A stretch of DNA of 64,000 nucleotides from Rhodospirillum rubrum ATCC 11170 (lineage in GTDB: Bacteria; Pseudomonadota; Alphaproteobacteria; Rhodospirillales; Rhodospirillaceae), in assembly GCF_000013085.1 (NCBI RefSeq), contig NC_007643.1, forward strand, positions 1,721,001-1,785,000, written 5' to 3'. Below, piece after piece: positions 44,769 through 54,490 of this stretch. The notes under the pieces are model-generated. The model was given only the letters and a program-made list of their open reading frames with translations. It had not been told where the DNA came from and did no database searches. Positions within the stretch are counted from its first letter, which is position 1, and each line of letters starts with the position of its first letter. The position numbers and the translations under genes are program-made.

Positions 44769-46090
44769 GCGTTCTGGCGGTGATTTATCTGCTGATGGCC
44801 GAACTGTCGGATCTGGTCGCGGCGATCGTGCTGGCCACCACCGAGTGGGAGGGCATCGGCGCGCTGCTTACCTCGCGCCATCTTCTGGTCTTCGCCTTGT
44901 TCGCCGTCGGCTTCCTGCGCCCCGACCTGCCGCCGATGCTGCGCTGGTCCTGCGGGGTTTATCTCGGGGTGATCGGGCTTTATGTCCTGGCCAGCCTGGG
45001 GGGGGAGGCCGGGATCGGGCTGGTGGTGCGATCGGCGGCCAAACTGGCCTTGCCGGCCGTCCTGGTGGTCGCCGGCTTCGCCGCCCTGCGGACGGCCAGG
45101 GCGTTGCGCCGTTATATGGTGGTATTGGTCTGTTTCGGGCTGGCGTCGATGGTCTTTGGCCTGTGGGAGCGCCAGCATACCGGCTTCTGGACCGATTTCG
45201 TCGAATATGGCGAATACCTTAGCACCACCAAGGATGTTCTGTCGGGCTTTCGGCCCGATGTCTTCCTGCCTTTCAATTTTTATGGCTATGACCAGTCCGA
45301 GGGGCTGGGTCTGGCGCGGCGGGCGGCCGGGCTGGTCGCCTCGCCGCTGGCCCAGGGAACCCTTCTGGCCTTTTGCGCCCTGATCGGCTTTGCCGGTCTG
45401 CGGACGCGCTCGCCGTGGATCGGCGGCCTTGTGCTTTGCCTTTTGGGCTATGGGGTTTATGCCAGCGGCACGCGGGGGGCCTTGCTGATGCTGGTCATCG
45501 CCCTGCCGCTTTTCATCGTGCTCACCCAGGCCAATCTTGGCCGCCTGGGGCGCGACGGCGTGCTGCTGGCCCTGGGCTTCGCCGCGAGCTTCCAGGCCCT
45601 GGCGGCGATCTATGGCTATACGGTCGAGATGGAGGACGGCTCGACCATTGGTCACTTGTGGGCGCTTCAGGATAATTTCCTCAATGCCGGTAGCGTGCTG
45701 GTGATCGGCGACGGCCTGGGCGCGGCGGGCACCTTGGCGGCTTCGGCCAATCTGGAGATAACCGGCGGTCTGGAAGGCGCGGTCTTTTCGGCGCTCTATC
45801 AGATCGGCGGACCGGGGGCCCTGGCCTTTCTCTGGGTCTATGGCGCGGTGATCGTGCTGCTGTTCCGCCGGCGCCAGCCCGGTCCCCCGGGCGAGGTCGC
45901 CGCGGCGATGGTCGCCTTCGCCGTCGGCGCCTCGACCAGCCTGGTCATTTCCGACAGCCTGATGTCGCTTTCGGGCATGGCGCCCTTTTGGTTGGCGGCC
46001 GGCGGCGTGATCGCCAGCGTGGCCGAGCCGGTGCGCCGCCGCCCGGACCCGGTGGAAGCCCAAGGCGAAGTCGGGGAGCGGGTGGCGTGA
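44765..46090 (+). CDS. Polymerase-like (Wzy-type) membrane protein
   Basis: The 441-residue protein has at least 10 hydrophobic segments and a large loop (VEYGEYLSTTKDVLSGFRPD, then FYGYDQSEGLGL). The sequence YASGTRGALLML resembles the Wzy/O-antigen ligase pattern around SRGA. ATG at 44765 overlaps the previous stop. It probably polymerises the repeat unit. It lies in the same block as a GT4 and an ABC exporter; the second ligase-like protein is at 40769. Confidence 0.75.
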   Translation: MSVLAVIYLLMAELSDLVAAIVLATTEWEGIGALLTSRHLLVFALFAVGFLRPDLPPMLRWSCGVYLGVIGLYVLASLGGEAGIGLVVRSAAKLALPAVLVVAGFAALRTARALRRYMVVLVCFGLASMVFGLWERQHTGFWTDFVEYGEYLSTTKDVLSGFRPDVFLPFNFYGYDQSEGLGLARRAAGLVASPLAQGTLLAFCALIGFAGLRTRSPWIGGLVLCLLGYGVYASGTRGALLMLVIALPLFIVLTQANLGRLGRDGVLLALGFAASFQALAAIYGYTVEMEDGSTIGHLWALQDNFLNAGSVLVIGDGLGAAGTLAASANLEITGGLEGAVFSALYQIGGPGALAFLWVYGAVIVLLFRRRQPGPPGEVAAAMVAFAVGASTSLVISDSLMSLSGMAPFWLAAGGVIASVAEPVRRRPDPVEAQGEVGERVA

Positions 46091-47106
46091 AGGTTCTGCA
46101 TATCGCCAAGGACTACCATCCCCAGGGCAGCGGCGTGGCCCGCCATATCGACGGGCTGGTCGCCGCCTGCCGGCCGCTGGGCGTCGAGGCCCGGGTGCTG
46201 ACGGCGGGCGAGGGCGGTTTGTGGCGGGCGGTCGGCGCGGCCGATGTCGTTCATCTTCATGGGGCGCGGACCGCCTGCGTCGCCCGCGCCGCGCTGGTGG
46301 CGCGGCTGCTTGATCGGCCGATGATCTATACGCCGCACTGCTATTACGACCATGGAAGCTGGCCCAAACGTCTGGCCAAGCGGCTGTGGGACCGGCTGGT
46401 CGAGCGCCCGCTGGTGGCCAGGGCCTGGGCGACCATCCTGCTTGACGAGATCTGGCGCGGCGATTTGACCGCGCGCGGCCTTTCCCCCCATCGGACGGTG
46501 GTCGTACCCAATTGCATCACGCCCAACCACGGCGCCCCGGGCTGGACCGGGGGGCGGCTGGCCGGGCAGCCGGCCCTGCTGTCGATCGGCCGGCTCGACC
46601 GGGTCAAGCGCCTTGATGACATGATCATCGCCCTGACCTTCCCCGGGATGGAAAGCGCCGTCCTCCATCTGGTGGGCGAGGGGGCCGATCAAGGCCGCTT
46701 GGGCGCCCTGGCCACCCTGGATGGCCTGGGCGGGCGGGTGATCTTCCATGGCGGGCTTGATGACGAGACGACGGCCCGCATGCGGGCGGGGGCCGATCTG
46801 TTCCTGCTGGCTTCCGAGCGCGAGGGCCTGCCGACGGTCATGCTGGAAACCCTGGCGGTCGGCCTGCCGATCCTGGTCAGCGACATCCCGGCCAATCGCG
46901 CCCTGGCCGACGCTTTGGGCTGGCCGGCGCTGTTCGCCATGGGCGACCAGGGGGCCCTGGCGCGCGGCGTTCTGCGCTGGGCGGGCCGCCCGGTGCCGGC
47001 TTTGGTGCGCGACCGCCTTGCCGCCGGCTTCACCTGGGCCGCCCGCGCCGGCGAGATCGTCGGGCTGTATCATGAGGCGATGGCACACAAGGCGGGGGGG
47101 CGATGA
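46087..47106 (+). CDS. Glycosyltransferase family 4
   Basis: The 339-residue protein starts at the GTG at 46087 overlapping the previous stop. It has the GT-B start VLHIAKDYHPQGSGVARHI, the donor-site LLSIGRLDRVKRLDDMI and the C-terminal ASEREGLPTVMLETLAVGLPILVSD-type signature. It adds one sugar of the repeat unit from a nucleotide-sugar donor. Its 3' end overlaps the ABC transporter start by four bases. Confidence 0.92.
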   Translation: MKVLHIAKDYHPQGSGVARHIDGLVAACRPLGVEARVLTAGEGGLWRAVGAADVVHLHGARTACVARAALVARLLDRPMIYTPHCYYDHGSWPKRLAKRLWDRLVERPLVARAWATILLDEIWRGDLTARGLSPHRTVVVPNCITPNHGAPGWTGGRLAGQPALLSIGRLDRVKRLDDMIIALTFPGMESAVLHLVGEGADQGRLGALATLDGLGGRVIFHGGLDDETTARMRAGADLFLLASEREGLPTVMLETLAVGLPILVSDIPANRALADALGWPALFAMGDQGALARGVLRWAGRPVPALVRDRLAAGFTWAARAGEIVGLYHEAMAHKAGGR

Positions 47107-48776
47107 CGGCGCCCGGCACGGCCCCCGCGCCCGCCTCTTCTTCGGCGGCGGCCGCGTCACCGCTGGCTCTCGCCTTGCGCCTGCTGCGGCCCTTCTGGCG
47201 GCTTGTTCTGCTGTCGACGCTGATGGGCACCCTGGGCGGCATCGCCACCGCCCTGCTGCTGGCGGTCATCAACCGGGCCCTGCGCGGCGAGGGGGATATG
47301 GTCAGCTTCGCCTGGGCCTTCGGCGGGCTGTGCCTTGCCGCCCTGCTTGGCCAGGGGGCGGCCGGATTGGGCAGCGCCATCGTTGGCCAGAAGGTGGTGG
47401 TGGCGGTGCGTCGGGAGTTGGTCGCCCATATCCTGACCGCGCCGATCGCTCGCCTGGAACGCCTGCGCGTTCACCGGCTGATGGCGACGCTGGGCGGCGA
47501 TGTCGATGCTTTGAGCGGCTTTTCCCTGGTGCTGTCGGGATTGGGCGTGGCAGTGGCGATCACCTGCGGCTGCCTTGGCTATCTCGTTTTGCTGTCACCG
47601 CCGCTGTTTCTCGTCACGCTTCTGGTTCTGGGGCTGGGCGTGGGGGGTCATGCCCGCATGCGGCGCCTGGGGCAGGCGCGCTTCGCCGCCGCCCGCGCCG
47701 CCGAAGACGATCTTCAGCGCCATTACCGGGCGATCACCGAAGGGGCCAAGGAACTGCGGCTCAACCGGCCAAGGCGCATCCGCCTGTTCCACGCCGATCT
47801 CGAGGCCACCATCACCCGCATCGCCAAGCTGAGGCTGCGCGGGCTTGGCGTGTTCCTTGGCGCCAATCTGTTTGGCTCGCTGGCGCTTTTCGCGGTGATC
47901 GGCGGGATTTTGCTGATGACGCGGGCGGCGCCCGAGGCTATCGGGGTCGAGGACGTCAGCGGCTTCGTTCTGGTTTTATTGTTCATGAAGGGGCCGATGC
48001 AGCAGATTCTTGGCGCCCTGCCCAGCCTGGGCCGCGCCCAGATCGCCCTGCGCCGCATCGCCGAGCTTGGCGCCGCCGGCCAGGAGGGGGGCGATCTGCC
48101 GGGGTTGGCCCCCGGGATGGGCGAAGGCGCCGTGCCGATGCCAGCCGAGATCACCCTTGAGGCGGTGAGCTACCGCTTTCCCGAGAGCGCCGCCGGCCCG
48201 GGATTCACCCTGGGGCCGCTCACCCTGACCCTGCGCCGGGGCGAGAGCGTGGTGATCACCGGCGAGAACGGCTGTGGCAAAACGACGCTGATCAAGCTGA
48301 TCCTTGGTCTTTACCAGCCCACCGCCGGGCGCGTTCTGCTTGATGGCCGACCCGTTCGCGCCGGCGAATGGGACGAGTACCGCCAGCTTTTTTCGGCGGT
48401 TTTCGCCGATTACCATCTGTTTGACGATGGCATGGCCGAGGGGCGGCAGGCGGCGGAGGCGGCGCGGCTGCTCGATGCCTTTGACCTAGCGACGAAAACC
48501 GCGCTCAAGGACGGACGCTTCACCACCACCGACCTGTCGGCGGGCGAACGCAAGCGTCTTGCCCTGATTTTGCTCGCCCTGGAAGGCCGGCCGATCGTGG
48601 TCTTTGATGAATGGGCCGCCGAACAGGATCCGGGGTTCCGTCACCGCTTCTATCACACGGTCTTGCCCGACCTGAAGCGCCAGGGCAGAACCGTGATCGT
48701 CGTGTCCCACGATGAAGGGTATTTCGACTGCGCCGATCGCCGCATCGTTTTGAAAAACGGCAAGCTCGCCGGCTAA
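47103..48776 (+). CDS. ABC exporter of the cyclic-peptide type (SyrD/PvdE-like)
   Basis: The 557-residue protein joins a six-helix membrane domain (about 20-300) to an ATPase domain (about 345-555) with Walker A TGENGCGKTTL, signature LSAGERKRLAL and Walker B RPIVVFDEWAAEQDP. The shape of the C-terminal domain and the FDEWAAEQDP wording match the pyoverdine/syringomycin exporter family. It is in an exopolysaccharide block, where sugar exporters would be expected instead. It could export a small peptide, possibly the putative lasso product, or a lipid-linked glycan. Convergent with the mini-receiver gene. Confidence 0.88.
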   Translation: MTAPGTAPAPASSSAAAASPLALALRLLRPFWRLVLLSTLMGTLGGIATALLLAVINRALRGEGDMVSFAWAFGGLCLAALLGQGAAGLGSAIVGQKVVVAVRRELVAHILTAPIARLERLRVHRLMATLGGDVDALSGFSLVLSGLGVAVAITCGCLGYLVLLSPPLFLVTLLVLGLGVGGHARMRRLGQARFAAARAAEDDLQRHYRAITEGAKELRLNRPRRIRLFHADLEATITRIAKLRLRGLGVFLGANLFGSLALFAVIGGILLMTRAAPEAIGVEDVSGFVLVLLFMKGPMQQILGALPSLGRAQIALRRIAELGAAGQEGGDLPGLAPGMGEGAVPMPAEITLEAVSYRFPESAAGPGFTLGPLTLTLRRGESVVITGENGCGKTTLIKLILGLYQPTAGRVLLDGRPVRAGEWDEYRQLFSAVFADYHLFDDGMAEGRQAAEAARLLDAFDLATKTALKDGRFTTTDLSAGERKRLALILLALEGRPIVVFDEWAAEQDPGFRHRFYHTVLPDLKRQGRTVIVVSHDEGYFDCADRRIVLKNGKLAG

Positions 48777-48784
48777 GGCGCCCG

Positions 48785-49048
48785 TCACCGCGAGCGCCGG
48801 CCCATCGCGCCCCTGATTTCAAGCACCGGGGTGTCCTTGGAACTTTCAGGGGGCGGGCGTAGCGGCGGCAGGGGGAAGAAGGGATCGGCGATCATCACAT
48901 CCACGCGGGCCCAGGCGCCGGGGGGAACCCTGGGCGTCTTTCTCCGATCAAAAAGATCGCCTTCGGGGATCATCGATTCCAGCACGGCGGCGACCAGAAC
49001 GCCGCTTTGGGGATCGTCTTCGACGACCAGGATCGTGATCGGTTTCAT
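48785..49048 (-). CDS. Shortened response-regulator receiver-like protein
   Basis: An 87-residue protein starts with the receiver beta1 motif ITILVVEDDPQSGVLVAAVLE. After a short linker, VDVMIADPFFPLPP resembles the phospho-acceptor strand, and a polar tail ends RRSR. Full receivers need about 120 residues; the alpha3-alpha5 half is missing, so it may be a degenerate regulator or a remnant. The ATG overlaps the upstream gene stop (ATGA), suggesting it is translated. Confidence 0.6.
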   Translation of the reverse strand: MKPITILVVEDDPQSGVLVAAVLESMIPEGDLFDRRKTPRVPPGAWARVDVMIADPFFPLPPLRPPPESSKDTPVLEIRGAMGRRSR

Positions 49049-49608
49049 CGGCTTTGGCTTTCCCCGGGCTTTTGAGGATCGAAACCCTCGTCCTGATCTT
49101 GGTCGAAGGACAAATCCTCGCGTCTCCTTTCGTGGGGAGAAATATGGGAATCGAGGGCCCAGAAGCGGCGGTCGATGGCGCGGGACAGTTCGATGAACAA
49201 ATGGGCGGTCGGCGCGTCGTCGATGCTGACGGCCTGACGGATCGCCTCGCGCAGGGAGTGACCGAAGGCCGCCAGACTGGCGGCCACGGCCAAAAGCTGC
49301 TGGCGAATGTCGGAGGGGCCGAACCCCTGGAACAGCAAGAACAGCCGATCGGCTTCCACCTGCAGCGGGTCGCGGGGATCGCCGCCAAGGGCCGTGATGC
49401 GGCTGGCCATAAGGTGGGCCGAGGTTTCAATCTCGGTGGCGACTTCTATCAAAACCCGGTGGAGGACGATCTGCGCCGGATCGCGCGAGGCCCAAAGCGC
49501 CTGGGTTACCTGGGCGTGTAGTTCAATCGCCCAGGAAAGATGCTCGCCGAGGCTTTCAATGGACTTGTTGGGAAGAAGCGGCGTCGCCGTATTGGATGAG
49601 AATTGCAT
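49045..49608 (-). CDS. Dps/ferritin-like helical protein
   Basis: The 187-residue protein has the helix layout of Dps (LGEHLSWAIELHAQVTQALW, then LHRVLIEVATEIETSAHLMASRITALGGDP). The ferroxidase residues expected in Dps (an HWN-type motif at the first helix) are replaced by Q-A-L-W, so iron storage activity is doubtful. It ends with an acidic tail (DQDQDEGFDP). It is divergent from the giant sensor at 50039 and precedes the mini-receiver. Confidence 0.65.
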   Translation of the reverse strand: MQFSSNTATPLLPNKSIESLGEHLSWAIELHAQVTQALWASRDPAQIVLHRVLIEVATEIETSAHLMASRITALGGDPRDPLQVEADRLFLLFQGFGPSDIRQQLLAVAASLAAFGHSLREAIRQAVSIDDAPTAHLFIELSRAIDRRFWALDSHISPHERRREDLSFDQDQDEGFDPQKPGESQSR

Positions 49609-50038
49609 TTCCCCGATCCCTTAGGTTCCAGATTGAGCCCATCCATGCGTTTGGGGAGGAGAGAACACCGGGTGGCGAAGCGCTAGGACGTGGCCGGGGG
49701 AGAAGGCGGGCCCCGCCCTGACGCTTTGCCAAAACCGACCATCCCGCATGGGTCTGGCCGGTTATCCCGGGACGCGAAGACCCAAGTGGCGGGGGGGCCG
49801 GACCTGGGTTTTTCAAGAGTGAACTATAGCGTGGCGAGCCGCTGGAAGGGCAGGCTCGGAAACTACCTAGGCGAAATGGGGATTTGCAAAATCTACCGGG
49901 CGGGGTATTTCTGTTCTTAGGGTTTTTCGCGCAGAGATTGACATTTCCGGGTGAAAAGGCCGAGAATGGAGGCGGATACAAGCGGCTTTTTGCCACTCTC
50001 CTCGCTCCGGGAGATCTTCCCTTAAGGACCAAGCCGGC
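49609..50038. other. Divergent 430-bp regulatory gap
   Basis: This region between the Dps-like gene and the giant sensor contains several GC-rich inverted repeats at about 49680-49730 (GGCGAAGCG pairing with CGCTTTGCC) but no gene. A part near 49760-49790 looks slightly like a GEMM riboswitch but lacks its conserved parts. Confidence 0.3.
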
Positions 50039-53000
50039 ATGCCAAGACGGTCATTCCCTTGGGCCGGAGCAGTCCGGTCTCGTGCCGAGGAAGGCGTCTC
50101 GCCGACAGACGGAGCTTCCGAAGGAAAGGGCGGCTCAGGGGAGGCGGACCGCTTCCGGGTTGTCGGCATCGGCGCTTCGGCGGGGGGGCTGGAAGCCTGC
50201 AAGGCTTTGCTCGCGGCCTTGCCCGATCGTCCCGGCATCGCCCTGATCCTGGTCCAACATCTTGATCCCACCCATGAAAGCATGATGGTGGCCTTGCTCG
50301 CCCTGCAAACCACCATGACGGTTTGCCAGGCGGCCGAAGGCATGATCGTTGAGCCCGATCACCTTTATGTCATCCCGCCCGGCGCCTATCTTTCCGTTGC
50401 CGGGGGAACCCTGCACCTCTCGCCACCCCAGGCCCGCCATGGCGCCCGCCTGCCGTTCGATTTCCTGCTGCATTCGCTGGCTGCGGATTATACGCAGAGG
50501 GCTATCTGCGTGGTTCTTTCGGGAACCGGGGCGGATGGCAGTCTGGGATTGATGGCGTTGAAAGAGCGCGGCGGGCTGGTGATCGCCCAGGATCCCGAAG
50601 AGGCCGGGTATGATGGCATGCCGCGCAGCGCCATCGCCACCGGACAGGTCGATCTGGTGCTGAGCCTCGCCAAGATCGCCGAAACCCTGGTCGGCGAGGA
50701 CCTGCCCCCCGGTAAGCCCGCCCTTCCCGAGGAGATCCCGTCGAGCAAGGGCAAAGGCAAAGGCAAAGGCTGGGTTTACGCGGTGATCGATCTGCTGCGC
50801 GCCCGAACCCCCTATGACTTCACCCATTACAAGCCGGGCACCCTGGAACGGCGGACCGAACGGCGCATGACGTTGGCCTCGATCGAGGTCGGCGACTCGG
50901 CGCGCTATTTGGCGCTTCTCCAGGAGGATGCCACCGAGCGCGATCTTCTTGCCAAGGACCTGCTGATCAACGTCACCGGTTTTTTCCGCGATCCCAAGGT
51001 CTTCGATGTCCTGGCCGAAAAGACCATTCCCCAGATGGTCGCCACCCATCCCCTTGATCAGCCCCTGCGCATTTGGGTCGCGGGCTGTAGCACGGGCGAG
51101 GAAACCTATTCCCTGGCCATACTGTTCCGCGAGGCGATCGTCAGCGCCGGGCGGGCGGTCAAGGTGCAGGTCTTCGCCTCCGATGTCGATCCCGACGCCG
51201 TCCTCAGCGCCCGCGAAGGCCGTTATCCCAGCACCATCGAAGCCGATGTCTCGGCCGAACGGCTCGCCCGCTTCTTCACCAGGGACGGCGATGATTACCG
51301 TATTCTGCCCGACCTGCGCTCCATGGTGGTTTTCACCGTTCAGGATTTGCTGGCCGATCCGCCGTTTTCGCGGCTGGATATGGTGTCGTGCCGCAATCTG
51401 CTGATCTATCTGCGCCCCGAAGCCCAGGCCAAGGCGATCGGCCTGTTCCATTTCGCCCTGCGCGAGGGCGGCATTCTGTTGCTGGGCAATTCCGAGACGG
51501 CGGGCAATGTCGAAGGCCGCTTCGAGGTTTTGTCCAAATCGGCGCGGCTCTATCGGCGGATCGGTCGCGGCGGCCGGGTCGATTTGCGTTTGCCGGTGGT
51601 CGGGGGCGATGGGAGCGGGGCCCAGCGCCGGCCCCTGTTCGAGCCGGCGCGGTCGCGTCAGGCCACCCTTGCCGATCTCTGCCGGCGGCTTGTCGTCGAG
51701 GCCTACGCCCCGGCGGCGGTGTTGATCACCCTGAAATACGACTGTCTTTATTTCCTGGGGGCGATGGACAGCTATCTGCGGGTGGCGGCGGGCCATCCGG
51801 CCTCCGATCTGCTCAGTCTGGCCCGCGAGGAGGTGCGGACCAAGCTGCGCTCGGCCATCGAGATGGCGTGCGAAACGAAAACACGAACCCTGGTCACCGG
51901 CGGCCGGCTTACCCATGGCGGCACCGTGCGGGGCTTCAGCATCGCCGTTCATCCCGTCTCCCACGATGGGGAAGACCTGCTGCTGGTCTGTTTCCTTGAC
52001 GAAGTGCCGTCCGAACGACGGGCCGATACGCCGACTTCGGCCGAGCACGCGCCGCGGGTGGCCGAACTGGAGCAAGAGCTTGAAATCACGCGAAGCGAAC
52101 TGAGGGGCGCCATTCGCAATCTTGAGATTTCAAGCGAAGAACAAAAGGCGATCAACGAAGAGGCCTTGTCGGTCAGCGAGGAATATCAGGCGACGAACGA
52201 GGAACTGCTGGCCTCCAAAGAGGAATTGCAGTCGCTGAACGAGGAACTGACCGCGCTGAACGGCCAGCTTCATGAAACGCTCGAACGCCAAAGAACAACC
52301 TCCAACGATCTGCAGAACGTTCTCTACAGTACGGATGTCGCGACGCTTTTTCTCGATACCGCGCTGAATATCCGCTTTTTCACCCCGGCGACGAAGCTGC
52401 TGTTCAGGGTGATCCCCGGCGATATCGGCCGACCGCTGGCCGATCTCAGTCCTTTGGTCGCCGACGACGCCCTGCTGGGCGATGCCGCCAAGGTGCTGAA
52501 AACCATGACGCCGATCGAGCGCGAGATCGAGGCGCGCAGCGGGTCGTGGTATCTTCGCCGGATCCTGCCCTATCGCACCCAGGACAACGGGGTCGAGGGG
52601 GTGGTCATCACCTTTGCCGATATCACCGAACGCCGCTGGGCGGCCGATGCCCGCGAGGTGGCCAAACGCCAAGCCCAGATCGCCAATATGGCGAAATCGC
52701 GCTTTCTGGCGGTGGCGAGCCATGACCTGCGTCAACCGCTCCAAACCCTGACCCTGCTCCAGGGGCTTCTGGCCAAGAAGGTCGAAGGGGTGCAGTCGCG
52801 CGTTCTGCTCGCCCGCATGGACGAGACCCTGGGCGCCATGTCGTCGATGCTCAATGTCCTGCTCGATATCAACCAGATCGAGGTTGGAACCGTCGAGGCC
52901 GAGAGGGTGGTTTTCCCCATCAATGATCTGTTCGATCGGGTGAGGGAGGAACTGGCCTATCAGGCCCGAGCCAAGAAGCTTGACTGGAGCGTGGTTTCTT

Positions 53001-54490
53001 GCGGCTTGTCGGTGACCAGCGATCCGCGTCTGCTTGAACAGATGATCCGCAATCTGCTCGCTAATGCCCTGAAATACACCAAACAGGGCAAAGTTCTTTT
53101 GGGCTGTCGCCGGCGGTCGGGCTCTTTGAGCATCGAGGTCTGGGATAGCGGCATCGGTATTCCCCCAGGCGAGCTCGAGGCGATTTTCGACGAGTTTCAT
53201 CAGGTCGAGACCCCGGCGCAAGGACAAGGGCGCGGCCTGGGCCTTGGCCTGTCGATCGTGCGCCGCCTTGGCGATCTGCTTGGCCATCCCATCGGCGTGC
53301 GCTCGCGGCTTGGCAAGGGCTCGGTCTTCACCATCAATGTGGCGATCGCCCCGGCCGCCGCCGAGAAGCCTTCGCTTCCGGCGCGACGGGGCGCGGCCGA
53401 GGTCAAAGTCGACGCCGACGGTCAGCGGACCGGGGAAATCCTGATCATCGAGGACGATCCCGACGTTCGCGATCTTCTTGATCTTCTGCTCAAGGGCGAG
53501 GGGCACCGGACGGTCGCCGTGGCCGAGGGGGGGCAGGCGGTGGCCCTGGCCGAAGGCGGCAGCATCCGGCCCGATCTGATCCTGGCCGATTATAATCTGC
53601 CAAACGGCGTCAATGGCCTGGGCGTCAGCGCCACCCTGCGCGACGTTCTCGATCGGCCCATTCCCGTGGTCATCCTGACCGGTGACATTTCGACCCGAAC
53701 CCTGCACGATATCGCCCGTCATCGCTGCGTGAAGCTCAATAAACCGGTGAAACCCGGGGAACTGACCCAGACCATCGCCCGCCTGCTGCCCCCGCCGGTG
53801 GGGCCGGCGGCGGCGCGGCTGCCAGCCCCGCCGCCGTCGCCAGGCCCCGGTGGTCCGTTGCCCTTGATCTATCTGGTCGACGATGACGCGTCTTTGCGCG
53901 ACAGCCTGCGCGCCCTGCTGGAAGACGACGGCCTGAAAGTGGAAGACTACGAAAGCTCCGAAGCCTTCCTTGCCGCCTATCGCCCGGGCGGCGGCGAAGC
54001 CTGCCTGCTGATCGATGCCTATCTTCCCGGAATGAGCGGGCTTGACCTGCTTGAACGGCTTAAAAAAGAAAACCGCCTTTTGCCCGCGATCGTCATCACC
54101 GGCTATAGCGAGGTGGCGATGGCGGTGCAGGCGATGAAGGCGGGCGCTTCGGATTTCATCGAAAAGCCGGTCGGTCGAACCGAATTGTTGATCAGCATCG
54201 ACCGCGCCCTGGAACAGCATCGCGAGCATGGCAACAGCGGCAAGATGCGGCTTTGGCGCGATGCCGCCAAAGCCCGCCTCGCCAGTCTGAGCGCGCGCCA
54301 GCGCGAAATCATGGAGATGGTCCTTGCCGGGCAACCGAGCAAGAACATCGCCGCCGATCTGGGGATCAGCCAAAGAACCGTGGAAAGCCATCGCGCCCTG
54401 ATCATGAAGAAACTTGGCGTGAAATCCCTGCCGGCCTTGGTCCGTCTGGCCCAGGCCGCCAGCGACGGTGAGGTCGGCGAAGAGGGGTAA
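50039..54490 (+). CDS. Giant CheB-CheR-PAS hybrid histidine kinase with two receivers and LuxR output
   Basis: A 1483-residue protein. Domains in order: CheB-type methylesterase (about 40-215; GIGASAGGLEACK, LVQHLDPTHE, LSGTGADGSLG), CheR methyltransferase (about 240-500; VAGCSTGEETYSLAI), linker coiled coil (about 670-760), PAS (about 765-870), HisKA with His895 in ASHDLRQPLQTL, HATPase (NLLANALKYT, DSGIGIP, GLGLGLSIV), receiver 1 (Asp1184), receiver 2 (Asp1326), and a FixJ-type helix-turn-helix (about 1420-1480; SARQREIMEMVLAGQPSKNIA). The final DNA-binding output suggests sensing, phosphorelay and transcription in one polypeptide. TAAGGA lies 11 bases before the start. No frame break is seen across its length. 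Confidence 0.93.
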   Translation: MPRRSFPWAGAVRSRAEEGVSPTDGASEGKGGSGEADRFRVVGIGASAGGLEACKALLAALPDRPGIALILVQHLDPTHESMMVALLALQTTMTVCQAAEGMIVEPDHLYVIPPGAYLSVAGGTLHLSPPQARHGARLPFDFLLHSLAADYTQRAICVVLSGTGADGSLGLMALKERGGLVIAQDPEEAGYDGMPRSAIATGQVDLVLSLAKIAETLVGEDLPPGKPALPEEIPSSKGKGKGKGWVYAVIDLLRARTPYDFTHYKPGTLERRTERRMTLASIEVGDSARYLALLQEDATERDLLAKDLLINVTGFFRDPKVFDVLAEKTIPQMVATHPLDQPLRIWVAGCSTGEETYSLAILFREAIVSAGRAVKVQVFASDVDPDAVLSAREGRYPSTIEADVSAERLARFFTRDGDDYRILPDLRSMVVFTVQDLLADPPFSRLDMVSCRNLLIYLRPEAQAKAIGLFHFALREGGILLLGNSETAGNVEGRFEVLSKSARLYRRIGRGGRVDLRLPVVGGDGSGAQRRPLFEPARSRQATLADLCRRLVVEAYAPAAVLITLKYDCLYFLGAMDSYLRVAAGHPASDLLSLAREEVRTKLRSAIEMACETKTRTLVTGGRLTHGGTVRGFSIAVHPVSHDGEDLLLVCFLDEVPSERRADTPTSAEHAPRVAELEQELEITRSELRGAIRNLEISSEEQKAINEEALSVSEEYQATNEELLASKEELQSLNEELTALNGQLHETLERQRTTSNDLQNVLYSTDVATLFLDTALNIRFFTPATKLLFRVIPGDIGRPLADLSPLVADDALLGDAAKVLKTMTPIEREIEARSGSWYLRRILPYRTQDNGVEGVVITFADITERRWAADAREVAKRQAQIANMAKSRFLAVASHDLRQPLQTLTLLQGLLAKKVEGVQSRVLLARMDETLGAMSSMLNVLLDINQIEVGTVEAERVVFPINDLFDRVREELAYQARAKKLDWSVVSCGLSVTSDPRLLEQMIRNLLANALKYTKQGKVLLGCRRRSGSLSIEVWDSGIGIPPGELEAIFDEFHQVETPAQGQGRGLGLGLSIVRRLGDLLGHPIGVRSRLGKGSVFTINVAIAPAAAEKPSLPARRGAAEVKVDADGQRTGEILIIEDDPDVRDLLDLLLKGEGHRTVAVAEGGQAVALAEGGSIRPDLILADYNLPNGVNGLGVSATLRDVLDRPIPVVILTGDISTRTLHDIARHRCVKLNKPVKPGELTQTIARLLPPPVGPAAARLPAPPPSPGPGGPLPLIYLVDDDASLRDSLRALLEDDGLKVEDYESSEAFLAAYRPGGGEACLLIDAYLPGMSGLDLLERLKKENRLLPAIVITGYSEVAMAVQAMKAGASDFIEKPVGRTELLISIDRALEQHREHGNSGKMRLWRDAAKARLASLSARQREIMEMVLAGQPSKNIAADLGISQRTVESHRALIMKKLGVKSLPALVRLAQAASDGEVGEEG

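Noticed and set aside
49740-49790. Possible cyclic-di-GMP (GEMM) riboswitch before the giant sensor
   Set aside because: A GGGACGCGAAGAC stretch is present but the conserved receptor and loop parts do not line up.
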